Below, in pieces: positions 10,764 through 25,206 of a stretch of DNA of 54,900 bases. Source of the DNA: Escherichia sp. MOD1-EC7003 (GTDB lineage Bacteria > Pseudomonadota > Gammaproteobacteria > Enterobacterales > Enterobacteriaceae); NCBI RefSeq assembly GCF_002965065.1, contig NZ_PTRE01000020.1, positions 1 to 54,900 on the forward strand, given 5' to 3'. A program made the translations under genes and the position numbers. Within the stretch, counting starts at the first letter, position 1. The number at the start of each line of letters is the position of its first letter. The notes beneath the pieces were generated by a model. The model did not search any database and had not been told where the DNA came from. It saw only the letters and a program-made list of their open reading frames with translations.

Positions 10764-12208
10764 CGCTGGATACGCTTAATGTGATGCTGGCCGTCAGCGA
10801 AGAGGGTTTGATCGAAGATATGATCATCGCGCTGCTGGCCTCACCGCAGCTGGCGGCCTTCTTTGAAAAATTTCCACGCTTGAAGGCGGCAATCACTGAT
10901 GATGTTTCCCGCTGGCGTGAGGCGCTGCGCAGTCGGCTGAAAGATACCAGAGTCCCACCGGAACTCACCGAAGAGGTGATGTGTTATCAACAAAGCCAGC
11001 TCCTCTCCACGCCACAATTTATTGTGCAGCTACCGCAGATCCTGGACTTACTGCATCGTCTGAACTCCCCGTGGGCTGAGCAAGCCCAACAGTTGGTTGA
11101 TGCTAACAGCACGATCACTTCGGCATTACACACACTTTTTCTCCAGCGTTGGCGTTTAAGCCTGATCGTGCAAGCAACGACGTTAAATCAACAGCTATTA
11201 GAAGAAGAGTGCGAACAACTGTTGAGTGAAGTTCAGGAACGCATGACGCTGAGCGGGCAGCTTGAACCAGTTCTCGTAGATAACAACACCGCCGCTGGTC
11301 GCCTGTGGGATATGAGTGCCGGTCAGCTTAAACGCGGCGACTATCAGTTGATTGTGAAATATGGTGAATTTCTAAACGAACAGCCGAAACTAAAACGCCT
11401 GGCAGAACAGCTGGGGCGTTCCCGGGAAGCCAAATCAATACCGCACAACGATGCGCAGATGGAAACCTTTCGCACCATGGTGCGCGAACCGGCGACCGTT
11501 CCTGAGCAGGTTGATGGTCTGCAACAAAGCGATGATATTTTACGTCTCCTGCCGCCAGAACTGGCGACGCTGGGAATAACGGAACTGGAATATGAGTTTT
11601 ACCGTCGGCTGGTGGAAAAACAGTTGCTCACCTATCGTCTGCACGGTGAGTCGTGGAGTGAAAAAGTTATCGAACGTCCAGTGATACATAAAGATTACGA
11701 CGAACAGCCGCGCGGGCCGTTTATAGTCTGCGTGGATACTTCCGGCTCAATGGGCGGCTTTAATGAACAGTGTGCGAAAGCGTTCTGCCTGGCATTGATG
11801 CGCATTGCCCTCGCAGAAAACCGGCGCTGCTTTATTATGTTATTTTCCACTGAGATCGTCCGTTATGAGCTTTCAGGTCCACAAGGCATCGAACAAGCGA
11901 TCCGTTTTTTAAGCCAGCAGTTTCGTGGCGGCACCGATCTTGCCAGTTGTTTTCGCGCCATTATGGAGCGCTTGCAAAGCCGGGAATGGTTTGATGCCGA
12001 TACGGTGGTGATTTCTGACTTTATCGCCCAGCGCTTGCCAGACGACGTGACGAGTAAAGTGAAAGAGTTGCAGCGGGTACATCAGCATCGCTTTCATGCC
12101 GTGGCGATGTCTGCACATGGCAAACCCGGCATCATGCGCATTTTCGATCATATCTGGCGCTTTGATACCGGGATGCGAAGCCGCCTGCTCAGACGCTGGC
12201 GGCGATAA
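10757..12208 (+). CDS. viaA: VWA-domain protein ViaA, RavA partner
   Basis: A 483-residue cytoplasmic protein stimulating the RavA ATPase. The C-terminal third is a von Willebrand factor A domain with the metal-ion site DTSGS (Asp327, Ser329, Ser331) and a downstream GGTDL; the N-terminal two thirds are helical. Its start lies inside the end of ravA, so translation is coupled. It converges on asnA with only 4 bases between the two stop codons, leaving no room for an ordinary terminator between them. Confidence 0.96.
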   Translation: MLTLDTLNVMLAVSEEGLIEDMIIALLASPQLAAFFEKFPRLKAAITDDVSRWREALRSRLKDTRVPPELTEEVMCYQQSQLLSTPQFIVQLPQILDLLHRLNSPWAEQAQQLVDANSTITSALHTLFLQRWRLSLIVQATTLNQQLLEEECEQLLSEVQERMTLSGQLEPVLVDNNTAAGRLWDMSAGQLKRGDYQLIVKYGEFLNEQPKLKRLAEQLGRSREAKSIPHNDAQMETFRTMVREPATVPEQVDGLQQSDDILRLLPPELATLGITELEYEFYRRLVEKQLLTYRLHGESWSEKVIERPVIHKDYDEQPRGPFIVCVDTSGSMGGFNEQCAKAFCLALMRIALAENRRCFIMLFSTEIVRYELSGPQGIEQAIRFLSQQFRGGTDLASCFRAIMERLQSREWFDADTVVISDFIAQRLPDDVTSKVKELQRVHQHRFHAVAMSAHGKPGIMRIFDHIWRFDTGMRSRLLRRWRR

Positions 12209-12212
12209 ATTT

Positions 12213-13205
12213 TTACAGCAGAGAAGGGACACTCTCGCGAACAGCTGCCGGCCATACACCACACTGAACCTGGCCGATATGTGGCAGTTGCAGCAGCAGC
12301 ATGGTCAAACGAGACTGGCCGATACCACCGCCGATGGTCTGCGGCATTTCACCGCGCAGCAGCGCCTGATGCCACTCCAGCTGCAGGCGATCTTCGTCAC
12401 CGGTCAGCGCCAGCTGATGCTTCAGCGTGTCGGCATCCACACGGATCCCCATGGAAGAAAGTTCAAACGCATCCTCCAGTACCGGGTTCCACACCAGAAT
12501 ATCGCCGTTCAGCCCCGCATGGCCCAGCTCTGACGGGGTGCTCCAGTCATCATAATCCGGTGCGCGCACGTCGTGGCGGTGACCATCACTCAACTTGCCG
12601 CCAATCCCGACGAGGAATACCGCGCCAAGATCTTTCGCAATCGCCCGCTCACGCCCTTTGGCATCAAGATCCGGATAACGAGACAGTAATTCCTGGCTGT
12701 GTACGAAGTGGATCTGATCCGGCAGGAACGGTGCCAGGCCAAACTCTTCGCTAACCGCAGCTTCGGTTGCTTTAATTCCCGCCCAGATCGCCTCTACCGT
12801 GCTTTTCAGAGTCGAGAATTGACGCTCGCCGTCGCCCATTACGCGTTCCCAGTCCCACTGGTCAACATAGACCGAGTGCAACGGGGAAAGACGGTCTTCA
12901 TCGGGGCGAAGGGCTTTCATGTGCGTGTACAGCCCTTCGCCCGCGCTGAAGTCGTGTTGCCCTAAGGTCTGACGTTTCCACTTCGCCAGTGAATGAACCA
13001 CTTCGAACTGGGCATCAGGCAGAGCTTTCACTTTTACCTGCACCGCTTTTTCACAGCCCGACAAGTTATCCTGCGTGCCATCTCCCACACGGCTAAGAAT
13101 CGGCGCCTGGACTTCGATCAGCCCCAGACGTTCTTCCAGTTGACGAGAAAAGTGAGATTTCACGAAGCTAATTTGACGTTGTTTGGCAATGTAAGCGGTT
13201 TTCAT
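12213..13205 (-). CDS. asnA: Asparagine synthetase A (ammonia-dependent)
   Basis: This 330-residue enzyme makes asparagine from aspartate, ammonia and ATP. Its class II aminoacyl-tRNA-synthetase-like fold is indicated by [11 protein letters not shown] near the N-terminus and by [22 protein letters not shown] and [20 protein letters not shown] near the C-terminus. It is divergent from asnC, whose product activates it when asparagine is low; their shared 151-base region carries both promoters. Confidence 0.98.
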
Positions 13206-13356
13206 TTTTTATACTCCTGCGTCCTGTTGCTTATGATTAAGCAACAAAAACAGACACACATGCAATAATCATTCAATAAAAAGCCTTTCGCACTTTTGAT
13301 TCATTAAAAAAGAAGGCTAAAATAGAGTGAATCATCAATTTACATAAGAAAATCCT

Positions 13357-13815
13357 ATGGAAAATTATCTGATCGACAATCTGGACCGCGGCATCCTGGA
13401 AGCATTAATGGGCAATGCGCGCACTGCTTACGCCGAACTGGCGAAACAATTTGGTGTCAGTCCGGGGACGATTCATGTTCGTGTAGAGAAAATGAAGCAG
13501 GCGGGAATCATTACCGGGGCGCGCATCGACGTCAGCCCGAAACAGCTCGGTTATGACGTAGGCTGCTTTATCGGCATTATATTGAAGAGCGCCAAAGACT
13601 ATCCTTCCGCGCTGGCAAAGCTGGAAAGTCTTGATGAAGTCACCGAGGCCTACTACACCACCGGCCACTACAGCATCTTTATCAAAGTGATGTGCCGTTC
13701 GATCGACGCCCTCCAGCATGTACTTATCAACAAGATCCAAACAATTGATGAAATTCAGTCCACCGAGACACTGATCGTCCTGCAAAACCCGATCATGCGT
13801 ACCATCAAGCCATGA
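13357..13815 (+). CDS. asnC: Lrp-family regulator AsnC
   Basis: A 152-residue Lrp/AsnC-type regulator. An N-terminal helix-turn-helix (LEALMGNARTAYAELAKQFGVSPGTIHVRVEKM, about 12-45) is followed by the ligand-binding RAM domain (about 65-150). It activates asnA and represses its own gene, with asparagine as effector in E. coli. Its location next to mioC and oriC is the K-12 arrangement, and readthrough from it enters the origin. Confidence 0.97.
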   Translation: MENYLIDNLDRGILEALMGNARTAYAELAKQFGVSPGTIHVRVEKMKQAGIITGARIDVSPKQLGYDVGCFIGIILKSAKDYPSALAKLESLDEVTEAYYTTGHYSIFIKVMCRSIDALQHVLINKIQTIDEIQSTETLIVLQNPIMRTIKP

Positions 13816-13826
13816 GCGGCTTTTTT
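13807..13826 (+). terminator. Weak terminator at the asnC stop
   Basis: A 5-bp stem AAGCC/GGCTT around the asnC stop codon is followed by six Ts. The stem is short, so termination is probably leaky, which fits known transcription from asnC through mioC towards oriC. Confidence 0.4.
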
Positions 13827-13836
13827 AATCCCATAC

Positions 13837-13876
13837 TTTTCCACAGGTAGATCCCAGCGCGTTCACAGCGTACAAT
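13837..13876 (+). promoter_or_regulatory. mioC promoter with DnaA box
   Basis: TTTTCCACA (13837-13845) is the DnaA box known to overlap the E. coli mioC promoter, and TACAAT (13871-13876) is a plausible -10, about 29 bases before the mioC start. DnaA bound here represses mioC transcription, which otherwise runs into oriC. Confidence 0.65.
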
Positions 13877-13904
13877 ACGCCACTCTCAATAACGGTGGCG
13901 ATTT

Positions 13905-14348
13905 ATGGCAGATATCACTCTTATCAGCGGCAGCACCCTCGGCGGTGCCGAATATGTAGCAGAACACCTAGCAGAAAAGCTGGAAGAGGCGGGTTTTACC
14001 ACCGAAACGCTACACGGTCCGCTGTTGGAAGATTTATCTGCCTCCGGGATCTGGCTGGTTATCAGTTCCACCCATGGTGCCGGAGACATTCCGGACAACC
14101 TTTCTCCTTTCTATGAAGCATTGCAGGAACAGAAGCCCGATCTTTCTGCGGTCCGCTTTGGCGCAATCGGTATTGGCAGTCGTGAATACGACACCTTTTG
14201 TGGGGCTATCGATAAACTCGAGACAGAACTCAAAAATTCCGGTGCAAAACAGACAGGCGAAACACTGAAGATCAATATCCTTGCTCACGACATTCCGGAA
14301 GATCCGGCAGAAGAATGGCTGGGATCGTGGATTAATTTACTCAAATAA
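13905..14348 (+). CDS. mioC: Flavodoxin-like protein MioC
   Basis: A 147-residue FMN-binding flavodoxin. The phosphate-binding loop is SGSTLGGAEY (residues 8-17) and the isoalloxazine loops are SSTHGAGDIPDN and GSREYDTFCGA. In E. coli it supports the biotin synthase reaction and its transcript enters oriC. It ends within a few bases of the oriC right edge (R4 box at 14371). Confidence 0.97.
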   Translation: MADITLISGSTLGGAEYVAEHLAEKLEEAGFTTETLHGPLLEDLSASGIWLVISSTHGAGDIPDNLSPFYEALQEQKPDLSAVRFGAIGIGSREYDTFCGAIDKLETELKNSGAKQTGETLKINILAHDIPEDPAEEWLGSWINLLK

Positions 14349-14349
14349 G

Positions 14350-14640
14350 TATACAGATCGTGCGATCTGCTGTGGATAACTCTGGTAGGAAGCTTGGATC
14401 AACCGGTAGTTATCCAAAGAACAACCGTTGTTCAGTTTTTGAGTTGTGCATAACCCTTCATTCTGATCCCAGCTTATACGGCCCAGGATCACCGATCATT
14501 CACAGCTAATGATCCTTGCCAGGTTGTTGATCTTAAAAGCCGGATCTTTGTTATCCACAGGGAAGCACGATCCTAATAAGAGATCACAATAGAACAGATC
14601 TCTAAATAAATAGATCTTCTTTTTAATACCCAGGATCCCA
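14350..14640. other. oriC: Chromosomal replication origin oriC
   Basis: All main parts of E. coli oriC are here in reverse order relative to the usual drawing. Going away from mioC: R4 (TGTGGATAA, 14371-14379), R3 (TTATCCAAA, 14410-14418), R2 (TGTGCATAA, 14445-14453), an IHF-like site near 14519-14533, R1 (TTATCCACA, 14551-14559), and the AT-rich unwinding element with GATC-anchored 13-mers at 14588-14600, 14104-relative second copy 14604-14616, and 14613-14625. Many GATC sites (Dam/SeqA) are spread through it. The remaining ~85 bases to mnmG carry the mnmG leader. Confidence 0.95.
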
Positions 14641-14726
14641 GGTCTTTCTCAAGCCGACAAAGTTGAGTAGAATCCACGGCCCGGGCTTCAATCCATTTTC
14701 ATACCGCGTTATGCGAGGCAATCACC

Positions 14727-16616
14727 ATGTTTTATCCGGATCCTTTTGACGTCATCATCATTGGCGGGGGTCATGCAGGCACCGAAGCCGCGATGGCCGC
14801 GGCGCGTATGGGTCAACAGACTCTGCTTTTGACACACAATATCGACACGTTAGGGCAGATGAGCTGCAACCCAGCGATCGGCGGTATTGGGAAGGGACAT
14901 CTGGTAAAAGAAGTGGATGCACTCGGCGGTCTGATGGCAAAAGCGATCGATCAGGCGGGTATCCAGTTTAGGATACTAAACGCAAGCAAGGGACCGGCAG
15001 TTCGTGCTACACGAGCTCAGGCAGATCGTGTGCTCTACCGTCAGGCGGTACGCATGGCGCTGGAGAACCAACCGAACCTGATGATCTTCCAGCAGGCGGT
15101 CGAAGATCTTATTGTCGAAAACGATCGTGTGGTCGGTGCGGTCACCCAAATGGGACTGAAGTTCCGTGCCAAAGCCGTCGTGCTCACCGTTGGGACGTTC
15201 CTGGACGGTAAAATTCATATCGGTCTGGATAATTACAGCGGTGGCCGTGCTGGTGATCCACCGTCCATTCCGCTTTCTCGCCGTTTGCGTGAACTGCCGC
15301 TGCGCGTTGGTCGTCTGAAAACCGGGACACCGCCGCGTATTGATGCGCGTACTATCGACTTCAGCGTGCTGGCGCAACAGCATGGCGATAACCCAATGCC
15401 GGTATTCTCGTTTATGGGCAATGCGGCCCAGCATCCACAGCAGGTGCCGTGTTATATCACCCATACCAACGAGAAAACCCATGATGTAATCCGCAGTAAC
15501 CTCGATCGAAGCCCAATGTACGCAGGGGTGATCGAAGGTGTCGGCCCACGCTACTGCCCGTCGATCGAAGACAAAGTCATGCGCTTCGCCGACAGAAATC
15601 AGCATCAGATCTTCCTTGAACCGGAAGGGCTGACCTCTAACGAAATTTATCCGAACGGTATCTCTACCAGCCTGCCGTTCGATGTGCAGATGCAAATCGT
15701 TCGCTCCATGCAGGGGATGGAGAACGCGAAGATCGTGCGTCCGGGTTATGCCATTGAGTATGACTTCTTCGATCCACGCGACCTGAAACCGACACTGGAG
15801 AGCAAGTTTATCCAGGGGCTGTTCTTTGCTGGTCAGATTAACGGCACTACCGGTTACGAAGAAGCTGCTGCGCAAGGTTTGCTGGCCGGTCTTAACGCCG
15901 CTCGCCTGTCTGCTGACAAAGAAGGTTGGGCTCCTGCGCGTTCTCAGGCGTATCTCGGCGTACTGGTCGATGACCTGTGCACTTTAGGAACCAAAGAACC
16001 GTATCGTATGTTTACCTCGCGCGCAGAATATCGTCTGATGCTGCGCGAAGATAACGCGGATCTGCGTTTGACCGAAATCGGTCGGGAACTGGGCCTGGTG
16101 GATGACGAACGTTGGGCTCGCTTTAACGAGAAGCTTGAGAACATCGAACGAGAGCGTCAGCGTCTGAAATCGACCTGGGTAACCCCGTCGGCAGACGCCG
16201 CAGCCGAAGTGAATGCTCACCTGACTGCGCCGCTTTCCCGTGAGGCCAGTGGTGAAGATCTGCTGCGCCGTCCGGAAATGACTTATGAAAAATTAACCGC
16301 GCTGACGCCGTTTGCTCCTGCATTGACAGACGAACAGGCGGCAGAACAGGTTGAGATTCAGGTTAAATACGAAGGTTATATCGCGCGCCAGCAAGATGAG
16401 ATCGAAAAGCAGCAGCGTAACGAGAATACCCTGCTACCAGCGACGCTGGATTATCGCCAGGTATCCGGTCTTTCTAACGAAGTGATCGCTAAACTTAACG
16501 ATCACAAACCGGCCTCTATTGGTCAGGCTTCGCGTATTTCTGGCGTCACGCCTGCGGCCATCTCCATTCTGCTGGTGTGGCTGAAAAAACAGGGTATGCT
16601 GCGTCGTAGCGCATAA
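14727..16616 (+). CDS. mnmG: tRNA uridine-5-carboxymethylaminomethyl modification enzyme MnmG (GidA)
   Basis: A 629-residue FAD protein that with MnmE places carboxymethylaminomethyl groups on wobble uridine 34 of several tRNAs. The Rossmann motif is [12 protein letters not shown] (residues 11-22); [22 protein letters not shown] and the family signature region [15 protein letters not shown] are intact, and the helical C-terminal MnmE-contact domain is complete. Transcription from its promoter, next to the origin's unwinding element, is known to help initiation in E. coli. Confidence 0.98.
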   Translation: MFYPDPFDVIIIGGGHAGTEAAMAAARMGQQTLLLTHNIDTLGQMSCNPAIGGIGKGHLVKEVDALGGLMAKAIDQAGIQFRILNASKGPAVRATRAQADRVLYRQAVRMALENQPNLMIFQQAVEDLIVENDRVVGAVTQMGLKFRAKAVVLTVGTFLDGKIHIGLDNYSGGRAGDPPSIPLSRRLRELPLRVGRLKTGTPPRIDARTIDFSVLAQQHGDNPMPVFSFMGNAAQHPQQVPCYITHTNEKTHDVIRSNLDRSPMYAGVIEGVGPRYCPSIEDKVMRFADRNQHQIFLEPEGLTSNEIYPNGISTSLPFDVQMQIVRSMQGMENAKIVRPGYAIEYDFFDPRDLKPTLESKFIQGLFFAGQINGTTGYEEAAAQGLLAGLNAARLSADKEGWAPARSQAYLGVLVDDLCTLGTKEPYRMFTSRAEYRLMLREDNADLRLTEIGRELGLVDDERWARFNEKLENIERERQRLKSTWVTPSADAAAEVNAHLTAPLSREASGEDLLRRPEMTYEKLTALTPFAPALTDEQAAEQVEIQVKYEGYIARQQDEIEKQQRNENTLLPATLDYRQVSGLSNEVIAKLNDHKPASIGQASRISGVTPAAISILLVWLKKQGMLRRSA

Positions 16617-16627
16617 CGCATTAAAAA

Positions 16628-16655
16628 TGCCTGGTAAGCACCCGCTTACCGGGCA
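16628..16655 (+). terminator. Intercistronic hairpin between mnmG and rsmG
   Basis: TGCCTGGTAAGC pairs with GCTTACCGGGCA (one T-G wobble) around a 4-base loop. No T-run follows, so it is more likely an mRNA-stabilising or REP-like hairpin than a terminator, and rsmG can be co-transcribed with mnmG. Confidence 0.5.
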
Positions 16656-16679
16656 ACGCATCAAGAACAGGTAATTACC

Positions 16680-17303
16680 GTGCTCAACAGACTCTCCTCA
16701 CTGCTGAAAGATGCAGGAATTTCGCTTACCGATCACCAGAAAAACCAGCTTATTGCCTATGTGAATATGCTGCATAAATGGAACAAAGCGTACAACCTGA
16801 CTTCGGTCCGCGATCCTAATGAGATGCTGGTACGCCATATTCTCGATAGCATTGTCGTGGCACCGTATCTGCAAGGTGAACGGTTTATTGATGTCGGCAC
16901 CGGACCAGGACTGCCTGGTATTCCACTCTCTATCGTGCGTCCTGAAGCCCATTTCACACTGCTGGATAGCCTTGGTAAACGCGTGCGTTTCCTCCGTCAG
17001 GTGCAACATGAACTAAAACTGGAAAACATTGAGCCGGTACAGAGCAGGGTAGAAGAGTTTCCGTCAGAGCCGCCGTTTGATGGCGTAATTAGCCGCGCTT
17101 TTGCCTCTCTGAACGATATGGTGAGCTGGTGCCACCATCTTCCTGGTGAGCAAGGCCGTTTCTACGCGCTGAAAGGCCAAATGCCGGAAGATGAAATCGC
17201 TTTGTTGCCCGAAGAATATCAGGTCGAATCAGTGGTTAAACTTCAGGTTCCTGCCCTGAATGGCGAACGTCATCTGGTGGTGATTAAAGCAAATAAAATT
17301 TAA
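16680..17303 (+). CDS. rsmG: 16S rRNA (guanine527-N7)-methyltransferase RsmG (GidB)
   Basis: A 207-residue SAM-dependent methyltransferase for N7 of G527 in 16S rRNA. The start is GTG (16680), giving [14 protein letters not shown] as in K-12. The SAM-binding motif is [15 protein letters not shown] (about 62-76), followed by [12 protein letters not shown] and the [11 protein letters not shown] loop. It is co-directional with mnmG 63 bases upstream. Confidence 0.97.
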   Translation: MLNRLSSLLKDAGISLTDHQKNQLIAYVNMLHKWNKAYNLTSVRDPNEMLVRHILDSIVVAPYLQGERFIDVGTGPGLPGIPLSIVRPEAHFTLLDSLGKRVRFLRQVQHELKLENIEPVQSRVEEFPSEPPFDGVISRAFASLNDMVSWCHHLPGEQGRFYALKGQMPEDEIALLPEEYQVESVVKLQVPALNGERHLVVIKANKI

Positions 17304-17390
17304 TTTTTATCAAAAAAATCATAAAAAATTGACCGGTTAGACTGTTAACAACACTCCGGTTCTCTATTGATATAACTGGTTACATTTAAC

Positions 17391-17435
17391 GCCACGTTCA
17401 CTCTTTTGCATCAACAAAGTAACGTGGCTTTTTTT
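17391..17435 (+). terminator. rsmG terminator
   Basis: GCCACGTT (17391-17398) pairs with AACGTGGC (17421-17428) and is followed by seven Ts. This ends the mnmG-rsmG transcript before the atp promoter. Confidence 0.75.
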
Positions 17436-17800
17436 GGTAAGCAGAAAATAAGTCATTAGTGAAAATATCAGGCTGCTAAAAATCGGCGCTAAGAACTATA
17501 ATTGACTGTTAAAACATTATTAAAAATGTCAACGGGTGGTTTTTGCTGTGTAAATGTCATTTATTGAAACAGTATCTGTTTTTAGACTGAAATATCATAA
17601 ACTTGCAAAGGCATCATTTGCCACGTAAATAAATATGCTGTGCGCGAACATGCTCAATATGTGATCTGAAGCACGCTTTATCGCCAGTGTTTACGCGCTA
17701 TTTACAGTTTTTCATGATCGAACAGAGGTTGCAGAAAAGTCGCAATTGTATGCACTGGAAAAATATTTAAACATTTATTCACCTTTTGGCTACTTATTGT
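17436..17800. other. AT-rich region upstream of the atp operon
   Basis: The roughly 600 bases between rsmG and atpI hold no credible gene. After the rsmG terminator there is an AT-rich stretch of about 360 bases with no open frame, ribosome-binding site or repeat that I can support; it leads into the atp promoter. Minor upstream promoters are known here in K-12 but I cannot place them. Confidence 0.5.
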
Positions 17801-17828
17801 TTGAAATCACGGGGGCGCACCGTATAAT
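17801..17828 (+). promoter_or_regulatory. atp operon promoter
   Basis: TTGAAA (17801-17806) and a perfect TATAAT (17823-17828) are separated by 16 bases and lie about 90 bases before atpI. This fits the known main sigma-70 promoter of the E. coli atp operon. Confidence 0.75.
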
Positions 17829-17919
17829 TTGACCGCTTTTTGATGCTTGACTCTAAGCCTTAAAGAAAGTTTTATACGACACGCGACATACCTCGAAGGG
17901 AGCAGGAGTGAAAAACGTG

Positions 17920-19427
<1,508 letters not shown>

Positions 19428-19471
19428 TAAAGAGCAATATCAGAACGTTAACTAAATAGAGGCATTGTGCT

Positions 19472-19942
19472 GTGAATCTTAACGCAACAATCCTCGGCCA
19501 GGCCATCGCGTTTGTCCTGTTCGTTCTGTTCTGCATGAAGTACGTATGGCCGCCATTAATGGCAGCCATCGAAAAACGTCAAAAAGAAATTGCTGACGGC
19601 CTTGCTTCCGCAGAACGAGCACATAAGGACCTTGACCTTGCAAAGGCCAGCGCGACCGACCAGCTGAAAAAAGCGAAAGCGGAAGCCCAGGTAATCATCG
19701 AGCAGGCGAACAAACGCCGCTCGCAGATTCTGGACGAAGCGAAAGCTGAGGCAGAACAGGAACGTACTAAAATCGTGGCCCAGGCGCAGGCAGAAATTGA
19801 AGCCGAGCGTAAACGTGCCCGTGAAGAGCTGCGTAAGCAAGTTGCTATCCTGGCTGTTGCTGGCGCCGAGAAGATCATCGAACGTTCCGTGGATGAAGCT
19901 GCTAACAGCGACATCGTGGATAAACTTGTCGCTGAACTGTAA
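19472..19942 (+). CDS. atpF: ATP synthase F0 subunit b
   Basis: A 156-residue stator protein: one N-terminal membrane helix ([19 protein letters not shown]) and a long charged coiled coil (about 25-145) that reaches F1 and binds delta. The start is GTG at 19472, as in K-12. It begins 61 bases after atpE and is followed 14 bases later by atpH. Confidence 0.97.
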
Positions 19943-19956
19943 GGAGGGAGGGGCTG

Positions 19957-20490
19957 ATGTCTGAATTTATTACGGTAGCTCGCCCCTACGCCAAAGCAGC
20001 TTTTGACTTTGCCGTCGAACACCAAAGTGTAGAACGCTGGCAGGACATGCTGGCGTTTGCCGCCGAGGTAACCAAAAACGAACAAATGGCAGAGCTTCTC
20101 TCTGGCGCGCTGGCGCCAGAAACGCTCGCCGAGTCGTTTATCGCAGTTTGTGGTGAGCAACTGGACGAAAACGGTCAGAACCTGATTCGGGTAATGGCTG
20201 AAAATGGTCGTCTTAACGCGCTCCCGGATGTTCTGGAGCAGTTTATTCATCTGCGTGCCGTGAGTGAGGCTACCGCTGAGGTAGACGTCATTTCCGCTGC
20301 CGCACTGAGTGAACAACAGCTCACGAAAATTTCTGCTGCGATGGAAAAACGTCTGTCACGCAAAGTTAAGCTGAATTGCAAAATCGATAAGTCTGTAATG
20401 GCAGGCGTTATCATCCGAGCGGGTGATATGGTCATTGATGGCAGCGTACGCGGTCGTCTTGAGCGCCTTGCAGACGTCTTGCAGTCTTAA
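19957..20490 (+). CDS. atpH: ATP synthase F1 subunit delta
   Basis: A 177-residue soluble subunit that joins the b dimer to the top of F1. The N-terminal helical bundle starts [18 protein letters not shown]; the C-terminal segment [27 protein letters not shown] is the conserved b-binding part. An AAGGAGGGAGGGG ribosome-binding site precedes the ATG. Confidence 0.98.
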   Translation: MSEFITVARPYAKAAFDFAVEHQSVERWQDMLAFAAEVTKNEQMAELLSGALAPETLAESFIAVCGEQLDENGQNLIRVMAENGRLNALPDVLEQFIHLRAVSEATAEVDVISAAALSEQQLTKISAAMEKRLSRKVKLNCKIDKSVMAGVIIRAGDMVIDGSVRGRLERLADVLQS

Positions 20491-20502
20491 GGGGACTGGA
20501 GC

Positions 20503-22044
20503 ATGCAACTGAATTCCACCGAAATCAGCGAACTGATCAAGCAGCGCATTGCTCAGTTCAATGTTGTGAGTGAAGCTCACAACGAAGGTACTATTGTTTC
20601 TGTAAGTGATGGTGTTATCCGCATCCACGGCCTGGCCGATTGTATGCAGGGTGAGATGATCTCCCTGCCGGGTAACCGTTACGCTATCGCACTGAACCTC
20701 GAGCGCGACTCTGTAGGTGCGGTTGTTATGGGTCCGTACGCTGACCTTGCCGAAGGCATGAAAGTTAAGTGTACGGGGCGTATCCTGGAAGTTCCGGTTG
20801 GCCGTGGCCTGCTGGGCCGTGTGGTTAACACTCTGGGTGCACCCATCGACGGTAAAGGTCCGCTGGATCACGACGGCTTCTCTGCTGTAGAAGCAATCGC
20901 TCCGGGCGTTATCGAACGTCAGTCCGTAGATCAGCCGGTACAGACCGGTTATAAAGCCGTTGACTCCATGATCCCAATCGGTCGTGGTCAGCGTGAATTG
21001 ATCATCGGTGACCGTCAGACTGGTAAAACCGCACTGGCAATCGACGCCATCATTAACCAGCGCGATTCCGGTATCAAATGTATCTATGTCGCTATCGGCC
21101 AGAAAGCGTCCACCATTTCTAACGTGGTACGTAAACTGGAAGAGCACGGCGCACTGGCTAACACCATCGTTGTGGTAGCAACCGCGTCTGAATCTGCTGC
21201 ACTGCAATACCTGGCGCCTTATGCCGGTTGCGCAATGGGCGAATACTTCCGTGACCGCGGTGAAGATGCGCTGATCATTTACGATGACCTGTCTAAACAG
21301 GCTGTTGCTTACCGTCAGATCTCCCTGCTGCTCCGTCGTCCACCAGGACGTGAAGCATTCCCGGGCGACGTATTCTACCTCCACTCTCGTCTGCTGGAGC
21401 GTGCGGCGCGTGTTAACGCCGAATACGTTGAAGCCTTCACCAAAGGTGAAGTGAAAGGGAAAACCGGTTCACTGACCGCGCTGCCGATTATCGAAACTCA
21501 GGCGGGCGACGTTTCCGCGTTCGTTCCGACCAACGTAATCTCCATTACCGATGGTCAGATCTTCCTGGAAACCAACCTGTTCAACGCCGGTATTCGTCCT
21601 GCGGTTAACCCCGGTATTTCCGTATCCCGTGTGGGTGGTGCAGCACAGACCAAGATCATGAAAAAACTGTCCGGTGGTATCCGTACCGCGCTGGCACAGT
21701 ATCGTGAACTGGCAGCGTTCTCTCAGTTTGCATCCGACCTTGACGATGCAACACGTAAGCAGCTTGACCACGGTCAGAAAGTGACCGAACTGCTGAAACA
21801 GAAACAGTATGCGCCGATGTCTGTCGCGCAGCAGTCTCTGGTTCTGTTCGCAGCTGAACGTGGTTACCTGGCGGATGTTGAACTGTCGAAAATCGGCAGC
21901 TTCGAAGCCGCTCTGCTGGCTTACGTCGACCGTGATCACGCTCCGTTGATGCAAGAGATCAACCAGACCGGTGGCTACAACGACGAAATCGAAGGCAAGC
22001 TGAAAGGCATCCTCGATTCCTTCAAAGCAACCCAATCCTGGTAA
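20503..22044 (+). CDS. atpA: ATP synthase F1 subunit alpha
   Basis: A 513-residue non-catalytic nucleotide-binding subunit. Walker A is GDRQTGKTA (169-177), and the catalytic-interface Arg (Arg376) lies in [10 protein letters not shown]. It appears identical to K-12 AtpA and shows the codon bias of highly expressed genes. A long antisense frame within it is a shadow. Confidence 0.99.
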
Positions 22045-22094
22045 CGTCTGGCGGCTTGCCTTAGGGCAGGCCGCAAGGCATTGAGGAGAAGCTC

Positions 22095-24367
<2,273 letters not shown>

Positions 24368-24387
24368 CGCCTTAATCGGAGGGTGAT

Positions 24388-24807
24388 ATGGCAATGACTT
24401 ACCACCTGGACGTCGTCAGCGCAGAGCAACAAATGTTCTCTGGTCTGGTCGAAAAAATCCAGGTAACGGGTAGCGAAGGTGAACTGGGGATTTTCCCTGG
24501 CCACGCACCGCTGCTCACCGCCATTAAGCCTGGTATGATTCGCATCGTGAAACAGCACGGTCACGAAGAGTTTATCTATCTGTCTGGCGGCATTCTTGAA
24601 GTGCAGCCTGGCAACGTGACCGTTCTGGCCGACACCGCAATTCGCGGCCAGGATCTCGACGAAGCGCGAGCCATGGAAGCGAAACGTAAGGCTGAAGAGC
24701 ACATTAGCAGCTCTCACGGCGACGTAGATTACGCTCAGGCGTCTGCGGAACTGGCCAAAGCGATCGCGCAGCTGCGCGTTATCGAGTTGACTAAAAAAGC
24801 GATGTAA
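24388..24807 (+). CDS. atpC: ATP synthase F1 subunit epsilon
   Basis: A 139-residue subunit with an N-terminal beta sandwich ([26 protein letters not shown]) and a C-terminal helical hairpin ([16 protein letters not shown] onward) that inhibits ATP hydrolysis. It is the last gene of the operon; a strong terminator follows 18 bases after the stop. Confidence 0.98.
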   Translation: MAMTYHLDVVSAEQQMFSGLVEKIQVTGSEGELGIFPGHAPLLTAIKPGMIRIVKQHGHEEFIYLSGGILEVQPGNVTVLADTAIRGQDLDEARAMEAKRKAEEHISSSHGDVDYAQASAELAKAIAQLRVIELTKKAM

Positions 24808-24825
24808 CACCGGCTTGAAAAGCAC

Positions 24826-24859
24826 AAAAGCCAGTCTGGAAACAGGCTGGCTTTTTTTT
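24826..24859 (+). terminator. atp operon terminator
   Basis: AAAAGCCAGTCTG pairs with CAGGCTGGCTTTT around a 4-base loop (one mismatch) and ends in a run of eight Ts. A canonical intrinsic terminator. Confidence 0.9.
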
Positions 24860-25206
24860 GCTTTACGCCCCTATATTCATCTGACTTGCCTGCCATAAGA
24901 CGCGTTCTGACATGTTCTGCGCATTTTCAGTATTCACATAGAGCCTACTGATATAAAACTGCACTGTTTTCCCGTTTATTCATTGATCGAAATAAGAGCA
25001 AAAACATCCACCTGACGCTTAAATGAAGGTACTGCCTTAATTTTTGGCAGACAAAAGGCGCGACAATGGTCGAAAATGGCGCTTTCGTCAGCGAGGATAA
25101 TCCGTTATTGAACAATTTATCCTCTGTCCATTTCACGATGAAAAAAATGTAGTTTTTTCAAGGTGAAGCAGTTTAAATTCGTTCTCAAATTACAGTCAGG
25201 ACGCGT
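24860..25206 (+). promoter_or_regulatory. glmUS upstream regulatory region
   Basis: This 347-base gap has no credible gene. In E. coli it carries the two glmUS promoters and NagC operators. The half-sites AAATTCG-N4-CAAATTA near 25173-25191 resemble a NagC operator next to the start, but the match is weak and I could not place the distal site or the promoters with confidence. AGTCAGGA before the GTATG is the glmU ribosome-binding site. Confidence 0.4.

Noticed and set aside
14976..15875. A 299-codon open frame on the minus strand within mnmG.
   Set aside because: It lies wholly opposite a conserved essential-type gene and lacks recognisable domains or a ribosome-binding site; it is a codon-bias shadow.
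17436..17800. A short gene in the long gap before atpI.
   Set aside because: No open frame with a plausible ribosome-binding site and coding bias was found; the stretch is AT-rich and non-coding.
20356..21384. A 342-codon open frame on the minus strand across the end of atpH and atpA.
   Set aside because: Composition mirrors the strongly biased atpA codons in antisense; no start signal or family resemblance.
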